From the NCBI GenBank assembly GCA_938085045.1, contig CALKGI010000090.1, forward strand, positions 1-52,768: DNA of 52,768 bases, read 5' to 3'. Made by a program: the position numbers and the translations under genes. This stretch comes from an uncultured Alteromonadaceae bacterium (GTDB lineage Bacteria > Pseudomonadota > Gammaproteobacteria > Enterobacterales > Alteromonadaceae). Shown here one piece after another: positions 1-8,131 of this stretch. Each line of letters begins with the position of its first letter. The first letter of the stretch is position 1. Under the pieces are notes generated by a model, which saw only the letters and a program-made list of their open reading frames with translations, did no database searches and was not told the DNA's origin.

Positions 1-1560
1 GATGATGACAATGATGGCGTACTAGACACAAACGATGCTTACCCCTTCGACCCAGAATTATCACAAGTTAACTATATAGCCGACATAGTATTGAATGACA
101 GTAAATTGGCTGATTGTTTGGCCACAGCTGCCATCATAAACAACTGGAGCAAAGTCGAGGATGTCACCGAACTCAATTGCACCGTTGCTGGTGTTAGCGA
201 TTTATTTGGTTTGGAGGCGCTAGTGAAATTATCAATATTGCGAGTCACTGACGGCCAAATTGAAACACTTTCGCCTTTAGCGGGCATGACTCGATTGACG
301 CAGTTAGATTTACGCAGAAATAAAATTATCGATATTAGTGCATTAGCGGGTTTGACGGCATTGACTGAGCTTAAATTGGCGAAAAATCAGATTGCCGATC
401 TTAGTCATTTGTCGGCGCTCAGCGCGTTGACTTTTCTTAGCATTAGCCAGAACCAATTTAATGACAATCAGCTTGTGGCCTTGTCGGGTTTAACCAACCT
501 TGAGACCTTGTATTTACGAAACAATCAATTAGTTGATATTACGCCGTTGGCTAGGTTGACCAGATTAACTCGCTTGTATTTGCGACATAACGACATCGAA
601 GATATCCGGGCGCTGGATGGTCTTACGGCATTACGTAGCTTACGTTTGAGCAACAATCAGTTAAGTGATGTGACAGGCTTGCATAATTTGACCGCTTTGG
701 AAGACCTTGATGTCAGTGACAATAATTTCCTTAGCTGTGCAGATTTGGATGAATTAAGCAATGCATTAGCCGACACCAAAGTGATTCGACAGGGGTATTG
801 TGCAGGTGCTGACGCTGTGCCCATTGATAGTATTGAACTGGCAGATACGCAGTTGGGCCTATGTATTCGCAATGCCGCTTTAACTGAAGGATGGACTCAC
901 ACTGACCAAGTGATTGATTTGAATTGTGAGTCAAGGTCAATTGGCAACTTGAGCGGCTTGGAGTATTTCAATGTCTTGAAAATACTGAATTTGTCTGGTA
1001 ACAACATCATTGATATCACGCCATTGGCGGGTTTGTACGCGCTAGCCAATTTAGACCTACGTAGAAACCAAATCACTGACGTGACGGCTTTGGCTAACTT
1101 GAGTGAATTAGAACAGTTACGACTGTCTAAAAACGCTATTTCGTCTATTGATGCGATGCCCAAATTGACCAAGTTAAGCTTTTTGAGCGTTAGCGGCAAT
1201 GCATTTGGTGAAGAACAACTGGCGGCTTTAGGTAGCTTGACCGGGCTGAAAATCTTGTATTTACGCAACAGCAATGCAGCCGACATCTCAGGTTTGGCAC
1301 CGCTGAGCAAACTACAAAGGCTCTACCTCGACAACGCTCAGGTCAGTGATATTTCTGCACTGGCTCAGCTGAGCGAACTGACCACCATAAGACTTAAAAA
1401 CAATCAAATCAGTGATATTAGTGCGTTGATGAATTTGACTAAAGTGACTAGCGTTGATTTGCGTGAAAACAGCAATATAAGTTGTGTTGATTTAGACGCA
1501 TTGGAAAGTGCTGTAAGCTCTGGTGCACTTCAACGCCCTGATAGTTGTTTGGCTGATTGA
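1..1560 (+). CDS. Leucine-rich-repeat surface/secreted protein, 5'-truncated
   Basis: The reading frame is open from base 1, so the gene starts upstream of the window. The first codons give an Asp/Asn-rich stretch (DDDNDGVLDTNDAYP) typical of thrombospondin type-3 calcium-binding repeats. It is followed by two copies of one module offset by 249 codons. Each module begins with a capping segment containing a W and an NC, has about eight internalin/SDS22-like leucine-rich repeats (pattern LxxLxxLxLxxNxIxDIxxL), and ends with a SC-DL-x-L cap and a final Cys. The stop is TGA at 1558-1560. Such proteins usually act outside the cell in adhesion or protein binding; the ligand here is unknown. The N-terminus, and any signal peptide, is outside the window. 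A TTG at 91 could be mistaken for a start but lies inside the open frame. Confidence 0.88.
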   Translation, partial: DDDNDGVLDTNDAYPFDPELSQVNYIADIVLNDSKLADCLATAAIINNWSKVEDVTELNCTVAGVSDLFGLEALVKLSILRVTDGQIETLSPLAGMTRLTQLDLRRNKIIDISALAGLTALTELKLAKNQIADLSHLSALSALTFLSISQNQFNDNQLVALSGLTNLETLYLRNNQLVDITPLARLTRLTRLYLRHNDIEDIRALDGLTALRSLRLSNNQLSDVTGLHNLTALEDLDVSDNNFLSCADLDELSNALADTKVIRQGYCAGADAVPIDSIELADTQLGLCIRNAALTEGWTHTDQVIDLNCESRSIGNLSGLEYFNVLKILNLSGNNIIDITPLAGLYALANLDLRRNQITDVTALANLSELEQLRLSKNAISSIDAMPKLTKLSFLSVSGNAFGEEQLAALGSLTGLKILYLRNSNAADISGLAPLSKLQRLYLDNAQVSDISALAQLSELTTIRLKNNQISDISALMNLTKVTSVDLRENSNISCVDLDALESAVSSGALQRPDSCLAD

Positions 1561-1596
1561 TACTAAGGGGTTGTAGCGCCTGAAAATGGCATTTTA

Positions 1597-1612
1597 GGGG
1601 GTTATGCCCCCG
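1597..1612. other. Short GC-rich hairpin after LRR gene
   Basis: GGGGG and CCCCC arms separated by TTATG lie about 40 bases after the LRR stop codon. There is no following T-run, so it is a weak candidate for transcript-end processing rather than a clear intrinsic terminator. Confidence 0.25.
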
Positions 1613-1716
1613 CGCTCGCGCTTCATTGCATATGACCTTTTTCGACATGACCAATCAGACTTTCGCCCCAGCCTCCAGGGCCGCCATCGCAAAAAAACAG
1701 CACTCATTATTTCGGC

Positions 1717-1745
1717 TTGCGCCGCCTTGCCCAACTGTCTACAAT
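1717..1745 (+). promoter_or_regulatory. Candidate sigma-70 promoter for kbl-tdh
   Basis: TTGCGC (1717-1722) and TACAAT (1740-1745) are separated by 17 bases, 40 bases before the kbl ATG. The -10 matches consensus at five of six positions and the -35 at three. This is visual matching only. Confidence 0.35.
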
Positions 1746-1785
1746 ACGCCTAATTGAGAACCCCTGTAAACTGGCGGAGTAGAAC

Positions 1786-2985
1786 ATGAAAGCAGCGCAA
1801 TTTTTTGAGCATATTGATGGGCAAATCGAACAGGTAAAAAGCGAAGGTTTATATAAGGCAGAGCGGGTTATTACCTCGCAACAACAGCCTGCCATTTCTG
1901 TTAGTACTGGCGAAAGTGTCATTAACTTTTGTGCCAACAACTACCTAGGGTTAGCCAATAACCCTGAGCTTATCAAAGCCGCTCAGACGGGTTTAGATAA
2001 GTTTGGTTTTGGTGTTGCCTCGGTTCGTTTTATTTGTGGCACACAAGATATTCATAAACAACTCGAAAGCAAAATCAGCGAATTCCTCGGTTTTGAAGAT
2101 ACCATTCTTTATTCTTCGTGTTTCGACGCCAATGCAGGCTTGTTCGAAACACTTCTCACAAAAGAAGATGCAATCATTAGTGATTCACTAAACCACGCGA
2201 GCATCATCGACGGTGTGCGTTTGTGTAAAGCCAAACGCTTCCGCTACGCCAATAACGACATGGTAGAGCTTGAAAAATGTTTGAAACAGGCCGATGAAGA
2301 TGGCGCTCGTTTTAAATTAATCGCCACCGACGGTGTATTTTCAATGGATGGCATAATCGCCAACCTCAAAGCCGTTTGTGACCTTGCAGACAAGTACGAT
2401 GCACTAGTGATGGTTGATGATTCTCATGCTGTAGGTTTTGTTGGTGCAAATGGCAAAGGCTCTCATGAATATTGTGAAGTTATGGGCCGGGTAGACATTA
2501 TGACCGGCACGCTGGGTAAAGCACTTGGTGGTTCGTCTGGCGGTTATACTTGTGCCAGTGCCAAGGTTGTTGAATGGTTGCGTCAACGTTCACGCCCTTA
2601 TTTGTTCTCTAATTCTTTGTCTCCTTCTATTGCCAATGCTTCTATCCATGTTTTAGATATGTTGGACGATGGACAGCCACTTCGCGACCAGTTGTGGGAA
2701 AATGTCAGCTATTTCCGCGAAAATATGGAAGCCGCAGGTTTCACATGTGGTGGTAAAGACCACGCAATCATTCCTGTTATGCTTGGTGATGCCAAAGTTG
2801 CTGCCGAAATGGCGAATCGTTTATTGGCCGAAGGCATTTATGTTATTGGCTTCTCATTCCCGGTAGTGCCAAAAGGTCAGGCGCGTATACGCACCCAGAT
2901 TTCAGCGGCCCATACCCGTGAGCAGTTAGAGCGTGCGGTTGGGGCGTTTATCCGTATTGGTAAAGAAATGAAGATTATTGATTAA
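1786..2985 (+). CDS. kbl: Glycine C-acetyltransferase (2-amino-3-ketobutyrate CoA ligase)
   Basis: This PLP enzyme cleaves 2-amino-3-ketobutyrate with CoA to glycine and acetyl-CoA, the second step of threonine catabolism through Tdh. The protein has 399 residues, the usual family length of about 398. The PLP lysine is in [13 protein letters not shown] (Lys245), with the [10 protein letters not shown] motif near residue 45 and VDDSHAVGF near 207, all typical of alpha-oxoamine synthases. ATG at 1786 is preceded by GCGGAG. The gene lies 25 bases upstream of tdh on the same strand, the classic kbl-tdh operon. BioF and HemA are related, but the tdh neighbour and length settle the assignment. Confidence 0.97.
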   Translation: MKAAQFFEHIDGQIEQVKSEGLYKAERVITSQQQPAISVSTGESVINFCANNYLGLANNPELIKAAQTGLDKFGFGVASVRFICGTQDIHKQLESKISEFLGFEDTILYSSCFDANAGLFETLLTKEDAIISDSLNHASIIDGVRLCKAKRFRYANNDMVELEKCLKQADEDGARFKLIATDGVFSMDGIIANLKAVCDLADKYDALVMVDDSHAVGFVGANGKGSHEYCEVMGRVDIMTGTLGKALGGSSGGYTCASAKVVEWLRQRSRPYLFSNSLSPSIANASIHVLDMLDDGQPLRDQLWENVSYFRENMEAAGFTCGGKDHAIIPVMLGDAKVAAEMANRLLAEGIYVIGFSFPVVPKGQARIRTQISAAHTREQLERAVGAFIRIGKEMKIID

Positions 2986-3010
2986 GTAAAGTTAATCGGA
3001 GGCATCTCTT

Positions 3011-4033
3011 GTGAAATCATTATCTAAGTTAAAGGCCGAAAAAGGTATTTGGATGAGCGATACGGCTCAGCCAGAAACCGGCCACAATGACATTAAAATC
3101 AAGATCAAAAAAACCGCTATTTGTGGCACCGACGTTCACATATACAACTGGGACGAATGGGCACAAAAGACCATTCCTGTGCCTATGGTTGTTGGTCATG
3201 AATACGTTGGTGAAATTGTTGAAGTGGGCATGGACGTACGCGGTTTTTCTATCGGCGACAGAGTGTCGGGCGAAGGCCATATCACTTGCGGTCATTGCCG
3301 TAACTGTCGTGGCGGCAAGGTGCATTTGTGCCGTAACACCACGGGTGTTGGTGTTGACCGAGAGGGCGCGTTCGCCGAATATTTGGTGATCCCTGCGTAT
3401 AATGCCTTCAAGATACCCGACGATATTTCTGACGATTTGGCGTCTATCTTCGACCCATTTGGTAACGCTGTGCATACCGCTTTGTCATTTGATTTGGTTG
3501 GCGAAGATGTGTTGATCACAGGCGCAGGCCCCATTGGCATTATGGCTGTAGCCATTGCTAAACATGTGGGCGCTCGTCATGTTGTGATCACCGATTTGAA
3601 CGAATACCGTCTTGATTTGGCCAGAAAAATGGGGGCTACTCGCGCGGTTAACGCTGCCAAAGAAAACCTTCAAGATGTAATGAAAGACCTTGGCATGACC
3701 GAAGGGTTTGACGTTGGCATGGAAATGTCTGGGGTGCCAGTGGCCTTTAGAGACATGTTAAGCACCATGAACAACGGTGGCAAAATCGCGATGCTCGGTA
3801 TTCCACCATCAGATATGGCGGTTGACTGGAATCAGGTGATTTTTAAAGGGTTAACCATCAAAGGCATATACGGCCGAGAGATGTTCGAGACCTGGTATAA
3901 AATGGCCAGCCTTATTCAATCAGGCCTTGATTTGAACCCAGTCATCACACATCACTACTCGATTGACGATTTTCAGGCGGGTTTTGACATGATGTGTTCA
4001 GGTCAATCTGGCAAGGTTATTCTTGATTGGTAG
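3011..4033 (+). CDS. tdh: L-threonine 3-dehydrogenase
   Basis: This zinc-dependent medium-chain dehydrogenase oxidises L-threonine to 2-amino-3-ketobutyrate with NAD+, feeding Kbl. It has 340 residues. Visible features are the catalytic zinc Cys38 in [15 protein letters not shown], the GHEYVGE motif, the structural zinc cluster [15 protein letters not shown], and the nucleotide-binding GAGPIG motif. The start is GTG at 3011, supported by a strong GGAGG-type ribosome site at 2999-3003 and by alignment of Cys38 with the E. coli numbering. It is co-transcribed with kbl. The GTG start is noteworthy because no ATG lies nearby in frame until residue 15. Confidence 0.97.
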   Translation: MKSLSKLKAEKGIWMSDTAQPETGHNDIKIKIKKTAICGTDVHIYNWDEWAQKTIPVPMVVGHEYVGEIVEVGMDVRGFSIGDRVSGEGHITCGHCRNCRGGKVHLCRNTTGVGVDREGAFAEYLVIPAYNAFKIPDDISDDLASIFDPFGNAVHTALSFDLVGEDVLITGAGPIGIMAVAIAKHVGARHVVITDLNEYRLDLARKMGATRAVNAAKENLQDVMKDLGMTEGFDVGMEMSGVPVAFRDMLSTMNNGGKIAMLGIPPSDMAVDWNQVIFKGLTIKGIYGREMFETWYKMASLIQSGLDLNPVITHHYSIDDFQAGFDMMCSGQSGKVILDW

Positions 4034-4060
4034 CTGAGTTTGTTTAGATTAAGAGCCTCA

Positions 4061-4096
4061 CACGGAGACGCGGAGACACGGAGGTTCACGGAGCAA
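4061..4096. repeat. Degenerate CGGAG-type short repeats
   Basis: Four ACGGAG/GCGGAG units spaced by 6-13 bases lie between tdh and glpE. The composition resembles one arm of the longer inverted element at 12918-13061 (ACCACAGAGGACGC and so on), suggesting a decayed member of the same dispersed family. The rest of the 130-base gap shows no gene. Confidence 0.4.
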
Positions 4097-4163
4097 AGAA
4101 TAAAAGCCCAAAAGCAATGCGCAGCATTAAGCATGAAACAAGATTTAACAAAGAGAACAAAAA

Positions 4164-4478
4164 ATGGCTGATTTTAAGCACATATCCGTAGCAGATACGG
4201 CAAAACACCTCGCAGATGGCACAGCGAAAATCTGTGATATTCGTGATGATGCTTCGTATAGAAGTGGCCATATCGCAGATTCGTTTCAGTTGAACAATCA
4301 AAGCATGGCGCAATTACTCGAAGAGGTCGATTTTGACCACCCGGTGATTGTGGTTTGTTACCACGGCCACAGCAGCCAAGGTGCAGCGCAATATTTGGCG
4401 CAACAAGGTTTTGAAGAAGTTTACAGCATGGACGGTGGTTTTGAGCAATGGTCGCATGAACAGCCTTCGGTGACGTAA
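4164..4478 (+). CDS. glpE: Thiosulfate sulfurtransferase GlpE (single-domain rhodanese)
   Basis: This cytoplasmic rhodanese transfers sulfane sulfur from thiosulfate to thiol or cyanide acceptors. The protein has 104 residues, close to E. coli GlpE (108). The active-site loop is CYHGHSS with catalytic Cys65, the same position as in E. coli. The preceding CDIRDDASYRSGHI matches the rhodanese CH2A region and the C-terminal GGFEQW is typical. ATG at 4164 follows AAAGAGAA. It sits nine bases before glpG, as in many gammaproteobacteria, although glpD-type genes are some kilobases away here. Confidence 0.95.
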   Translation: MADFKHISVADTAKHLADGTAKICDIRDDASYRSGHIADSFQLNNQSMAQLLEEVDFDHPVIVVCYHGHSSQGAAQYLAQQGFEEVYSMDGGFEQWSHEQPSVT

Positions 4479-4487
4479 CTGCCTATC

Positions 4488-5315
4488 ATGCAAATAATTG
4501 CGACCATCAATAATCCTCGGGCTGCGCAGGCATTTATCGACTACATGGCGTTGCAGTCTGTTGAGGTCACGCTTAAGGTCAGCCCTGAGCCGAACAGCCT
4601 TGAGCTTTGGGTAGATGAAGCATTTCATCAACAAAGTGTTAGCGAATGGACGCACTTTTCACAAAACCCGCACGACAAGAAGTATCTCGATGCTTCTTGG
4701 CAACGCAACAACACCGACAATCCACTGACTTACCGTTCTAACGGCATCAGCTTGACCAAATCATGGCTTAGCGAGGGCGGATGGATAACGCATGGTGTGG
4801 CTTTGTTATGCGTGATTGTTTTTGTGCTGAGCTTTTTTGTCAATATAATTACTGTGTTTAAGTTTCCTGCTCAGGGGATTTTTAGCAGTGCTGAAGTTTG
4901 GCGTTGGTTTACACCTGCATTATTGCACTTTAGCCTCTTACATATCGCTTTTAACTTATTGTGGTGGCGAATGTTGGCCGGTTTGCTCGAAAAACACTTT
5001 TCGCCGTCATTTTTAATCTTATTCACCCTATTCACTGCGGTTATCAGCAACTTCGCTTATTTTGCCGTGGCTGGACATAATAACTTCGGCGGACTGTCTG
5101 GTGTGGTTTACGCACTTATCGGCTTTTGTTGGCTCTATGGAAGGCTTAAACCTGAGCAGCCAGTGAAGCTTAGAGATCCCTTGTTTATATTTGCACTGAT
5201 ATGGATGGTGATGGGATATAGTGACGTGTTGTTATGGGAAAACATCGCCAATACCGCGCATCTTTCAGGTTTGCTGGCTGGTTTGGCTTTTGCTGGGGTT
5301 ATCGGTCGGAAGTAG
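4488..5315 (+). CDS. glpG: Rhomboid intramembrane serine protease GlpG
   Basis: This inner-membrane protease cleaves transmembrane substrates. The 275-residue protein has an N-terminal cytoplasmic domain (about 1-90) followed by six membrane segments. The catalytic dyad is Ser204 in GGLSG and His258 in NTAHLSG; oxyanion residues His152 and Asn156 are in LHIAFN, all matching E. coli GlpG in order and spacing. A WR motif in loop 1 (VWRWFTPALLH) is present. ATG at 4488 follows glpE by nine bases, so the two are probably translated from one mRNA. No GlyGly-CTERM substrate was recognised in the window. Confidence 0.96.
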   Translation: MQIIATINNPRAAQAFIDYMALQSVEVTLKVSPEPNSLELWVDEAFHQQSVSEWTHFSQNPHDKKYLDASWQRNNTDNPLTYRSNGISLTKSWLSEGGWITHGVALLCVIVFVLSFFVNIITVFKFPAQGIFSSAEVWRWFTPALLHFSLLHIAFNLLWWRMLAGLLEKHFSPSFLILFTLFTAVISNFAYFAVAGHNNFGGLSGVVYALIGFCWLYGRLKPEQPVKLRDPLFIFALIWMVMGYSDVLLWENIANTAHLSGLLAGLAFAGVIGRK

Positions 5316-5345
5316 AAGACGGGGTAGAGCGCAGTGTTTGGCAAT

Positions 5346-5371
5346 CGTAGGGGCAATCCCCGTGATTGCCC
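5346..5371. repeat. GTAGGGGCAATC-type hairpin repeat, copy 1
   Basis: GGGCAATC and GATTGCCC form a perfect 8-bp stem with a CCCGT loop (5351-5371), preceded by CGTAG. It lies between the convergent glpG and FliL-like genes and may help end transcription. The same sequence recurs near 18814-18863, so it is a dispersed repeat. Confidence 0.7.
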
Positions 5372-5385
5372 TTGAGTACTCTAAA

Positions 5386-5778
5386 TTAGTTATAAAGATA
5401 TTTAGTAAAAAGTACGTCTTGAATAATCTCGCTACCGGTTTCTTTTTTCAGTAAACGTTTAATTTCGCGAACACATTTCAACCGTACTTCTTCACGGCCG
5501 GTTAACGAGCGAATTTTTTCTTCGGGCTCTTTTCCTAACACACTAATAATCGCGTCACGCAGTAGCGGAGAATGATGTTCAACCGCCTCTAAATTGGCGG
5601 CATTTTTAATCATTAGCTCAGCTGTAATGCGAATATAACCCAGCTTCTTTTTGTGATTAATATAGTTGGTGGTGATGTCTGGTTCAAAACCAAAATATGC
5701 AAATTTATCGTCGGCCATGACTGTGCTGGAACTGATAAAAAGTAACATGGTACAGACACTAATGAACAATTTACGCAT
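5386..5778 (-). CDS. FliL-like exported protein (orphan)
   Basis: The 130-residue protein has an N-terminal signal sequence (about residues 1-22, MLLFISSSTVMA) and a body resembling the periplasmic domain of FliL: ITAELMIKN near 51, HHSPLLRDAIISVLG near 70, and the final QDVLFTKYLYN, the usual FliL C-terminal beta strand. FliL supports stator function at the flagellar motor, but this copy is outside any flagellar operon, ends a few bases from the convergent repeat after glpG, and seems to be released or weakly anchored rather than having FliL's usual N-terminal membrane helix. FliL-like proteins beside glpG are known in Shewanella-type genomes. Its role is unknown. The start ATG at 5776-5778 is chosen for the signal peptide. 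Confidence 0.75.
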   Translation of the reverse strand: MRKLFISVCTMLLFISSSTVMADDKFAYFGFEPDITTNYINHKKKLGYIRITAELMIKNAANLEAVEHHSPLLRDAIISVLGKEPEEKIRSLTGREEVRLKCVREIKRLLKKETGSEIIQDVLFTKYLYN

Positions 5779-5824
5779 TTAGGTATTTTCCGGTTGTGGT
5801 TTCACGAAGCACATCATACTACTG

Positions 5825-6982
5825 TTACAATATTGCTGGCAATCGTTTCGCTAATTTCATTCGCTCCATCACCTTTTTACCTGTCAAACCAAAGCCTAGC
5901 AGGCTGCCATCTTGGGCAACAAAACAAGCTTTTAGGTCAGGTGCTTCACCTTCAAACTGCCATTGTCCAACGGCATTGGCCGGTGGCGGGTTAGAAACGA
6001 CTGGGCACGCAGGGGTTTTAACAATCACCGGAGACGCAGGGATAGCAACCGCTGTTAATTCGCCATTAAGGGTTTTCGCCAACGCTTTAGAACAGGCTGC
6101 CAATGGCGCGACATACATTAATATTAAACCGTTGATTTGGGCGCAATCACCGAGTGAGTATATGTTGTCGTCACTGCTCTTAAGGGTTTCATTGACTACA
6201 ATGCCGCGCTCGACGGTTATGCCTGATTCTTGGGCTAACTTAATTCTAGGTCTTAAGCCTGTTGCCGACAGTACCAGATCACAATTAATCGATGTGCCGT
6301 TAGTCAGCTCTAGTTGTAGCTGCCCATCTTCAGCTAATGCTGCGTCCTTGATTGAGGTATTAAAGTGAAAGTTGATGCCTTTGTTGGCCAGTTGCTCTTG
6401 AACGTTAACAGACAAAGGTTTGGGCAACAATAATTGCAAAGGGGCGTCTTCAAGTGAAATAACGTTAATATTAAGGCCACTTTCGCACATATCGTTGGCG
6501 TATTCTGTGCCCACAAGGCCAGAGCCAATGATGGTGACGTTTTTATGCTCGCCCAAATGTTCACGAAACTGGCCGTAATCCGCTAAGTCATTGATGGTAA
6601 AACAACGCCCGCTTAATGCATCGGGTAATGGAATGCGAGCGGGTTCGGCTCCGGTGGCGAATACCAGTGATTGATTATAACCAATGCTCTGCTGCGAACC
6701 TTCGATCATTATGGTTTTGGCGGCTTTATCAATTGACACCACTTGGGTTGAGGCATAAATGGTGATGTCGAGTGTTTCGGCCATCTGCGTGGCAGGTTGC
6801 ATCGCCAAATCGGCCGCAGACTTATGTTTGGCAAAACCGGTAGATAACATGGGCTTAGAGTAGTAAGAGGCGTCATCGGTGCTTAACATTAATATGCTGG
6901 CAGTTTTATTTAAACGGCGAAAATCTTTGACTAGTGTATAACCGGCTAAGCCACTGCCAATGATGATGATATCGAATGTCAT
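5825..6982 (-). CDS. Rubredoxin-NAD(+) reductase-like FAD oxidoreductase
   Basis: This is a pyridine-nucleotide-disulfide-type flavoprotein of about 385 residues. The FAD-binding Rossmann motif is at the N-terminus (IIIIGSGLAGYTL), followed by SYYSKPMLSTGFAK, the NAD-binding GSGLVGTEYAND near residue 155, and the second FAD motif IYSLGDCAQINGL near 270. SYYSKPMLSTGF and the C-terminal VKTPACPVVSNPPP closely resemble Pseudomonas rubredoxin reductases, which pass electrons from NADH to rubredoxin for alkane hydroxylases or oxygen detoxification. ATG at 6980-6982 is preferred to an upstream TTG at 7003 because the Rossmann strand follows at once. It is 10 bases after an AraC-type regulator, probably in the same transcript. 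No rubredoxin gene is in the window. Confidence 0.85.
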   Translation of the reverse strand: MTFDIIIIGSGLAGYTLVKDFRRLNKTASILMLSTDDASYYSKPMLSTGFAKHKSAADLAMQPATQMAETLDITIYASTQVVSIDKAAKTIMIEGSQQSIGYNQSLVFATGAEPARIPLPDALSGRCFTINDLADYGQFREHLGEHKNVTIIGSGLVGTEYANDMCESGLNINVISLEDAPLQLLLPKPLSVNVQEQLANKGINFHFNTSIKDAALAEDGQLQLELTNGTSINCDLVLSATGLRPRIKLAQESGITVERGIVVNETLKSSDDNIYSLGDCAQINGLILMYVAPLAACSKALAKTLNGELTAVAIPASPVIVKTPACPVVSNPPPANAVGQWQFEGEAPDLKACFVAQDGSLLGFGLTGKKVMERMKLAKRLPAIL

Positions 6983-6992
6983 GTTAATTCTC

Positions 6993-8039
6993 TTATAAAT
7001 CAATTGGGTTGATTCTAGCAGTTTTTTCTTTGTTGTGGCGAGGCGAATGTCCGGTCATTTGCTTAAACCAACGGTAAAAAGAGCGGGGTTCGCTAAATCC
7101 ATTTAACTGGCTGACTTGCACCAGCGATAAACCCGGCAAATTCAACAATTCTTCAACCCGGGTTAAGCGAACTTTATCTAATATCGCTAAGTAGTGTGTT
7201 TTTTGCGCTTTTAGCCGACGTTGTAGGGTTTTTTCTGACATATTTAATTGTGCGGCAATTAACGCGCGTTTTGGCAAACCTTGGTTAAGTTGAGCACTCA
7301 CCAGCATAGCGACTTTTTCGCTGGTGGACTCTAACTGGCTTAGCAGTTTTAGTTGTGAGTGTGCCTGAGATTCTAAACTGCCTAGCCGGGCGGGGTCGGC
7401 ATGAGTCAGGCCCACCGACAGTAAGGCGTTGTCGATAACCAGTGCATCAACACTTTGATTGAACAAAACGGGGCAGTTGAACACCAATTGATAGTGTTGC
7501 TGTGTTTGCAATGAGGGGCTTGGCTGGCGCAACAGCACTTGTTTTGGGTGATACTGTGGACCAATGATGGTGCGAGTGAAGGCCAGCCATGATGACAAAC
7601 AGTTATCAACCATTTGGCGCACAACATCAGGTTCGGTGTATTGGCAGTGCCACTGAATTTGCGTGGTGGTGGCACCGCGGCTGATTTTGGTGACCCCCAT
7701 ATCACCAACCAATTGTTCGAACGGTTGGATTTTACGAATAGCTTCGTCGAACGTGGCGCAATTGGTCGCAATAAAACCCAATATACTGTAAGAATCGGGC
7801 CTTACAAAACGCGAACTGTGCAAACCAAACAAAGGGTTGTCACTGCATTGTAGTAACGCCATGATTAAGCTTTGAAACTGAGCACCGGTGATATGGCGGT
7901 TGTTGTCTGCAAAAATCGCCTCACTTAGTGACAATTCGCGCAATATCGCGCTGACATCTATGCCCTCAGACTTTGCCTGAGCCAAATATTGGTTAATGGC
8001 AGGTATCGAGGCGATCCCTAGTGTATGTTTAAAAGCCAC
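6993..8039 (-). CDS. AraC-family transcriptional regulator (arabinose-binding-like N domain)
   Basis: The protein is about 348 residues. The N-terminal two thirds (GIASIPAINQYL, then FGLHSSRFVRPDSYSILGFIATNC) match the AraC ligand-binding domain seen in OruR/ArgR-type and alkane or fatty-acid regulators. The last 100 residues carry the AraC helix-turn-helix pair: LIAAQLNMSEKTLQRRLKAQ and VSQLNGFSEPRSFYRWFKQMTGHSP. The start is taken as GTG at 8037-8039 because AGGAC lies just before it; the longer frame begins with a TTG at 8120 that overlaps the divergent promoter region. It sits upstream of the reductase gene and divergent from the FAD/GlpD/kinase run, so it may control one or both. The inducer is unknown. 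Confidence 0.88.
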   Translation of the reverse strand: MAFKHTLGIASIPAINQYLAQAKSEGIDVSAILRELSLSEAIFADNNRHITGAQFQSLIMALLQCSDNPLFGLHSSRFVRPDSYSILGFIATNCATFDEAIRKIQPFEQLVGDMGVTKISRGATTTQIQWHCQYTEPDVVRQMVDNCLSSWLAFTRTIIGPQYHPKQVLLRQPSPSLQTQQHYQLVFNCPVLFNQSVDALVIDNALLSVGLTHADPARLGSLESQAHSQLKLLSQLESTSEKVAMLVSAQLNQGLPKRALIAAQLNMSEKTLQRRLKAQKTHYLAILDKVRLTRVEELLNLPGLSLVQVSQLNGFSEPRSFYRWFKQMTGHSPRHNKEKTARINPIDL

Positions 8040-8131
8040 AAAAAATGTCCTAAATAGACAGTGTATTAATTCTATTTCATTTCTATTATATAGGCTATTA
8101 GCAACACTAATTAAAAACAAAGGGTCATATT

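Noticed and set aside
91..93. TTG at 91 as start of the LRR gene
   Set aside because: The same frame is open to base 1 and encodes a typical TSP3 calcium-binding segment, so the gene begins upstream.
3029..3673. Minus-strand ORFs inside tdh
   Set aside because: They are antisense to a confidently assigned gene.
5796..6368. Plus-strand 190-codon ORF opposite the rubredoxin reductase
   Set aside because: It is the antisense of a clearly coding region with strong flavoprotein motifs and has no ribosome site or recognisable domain.
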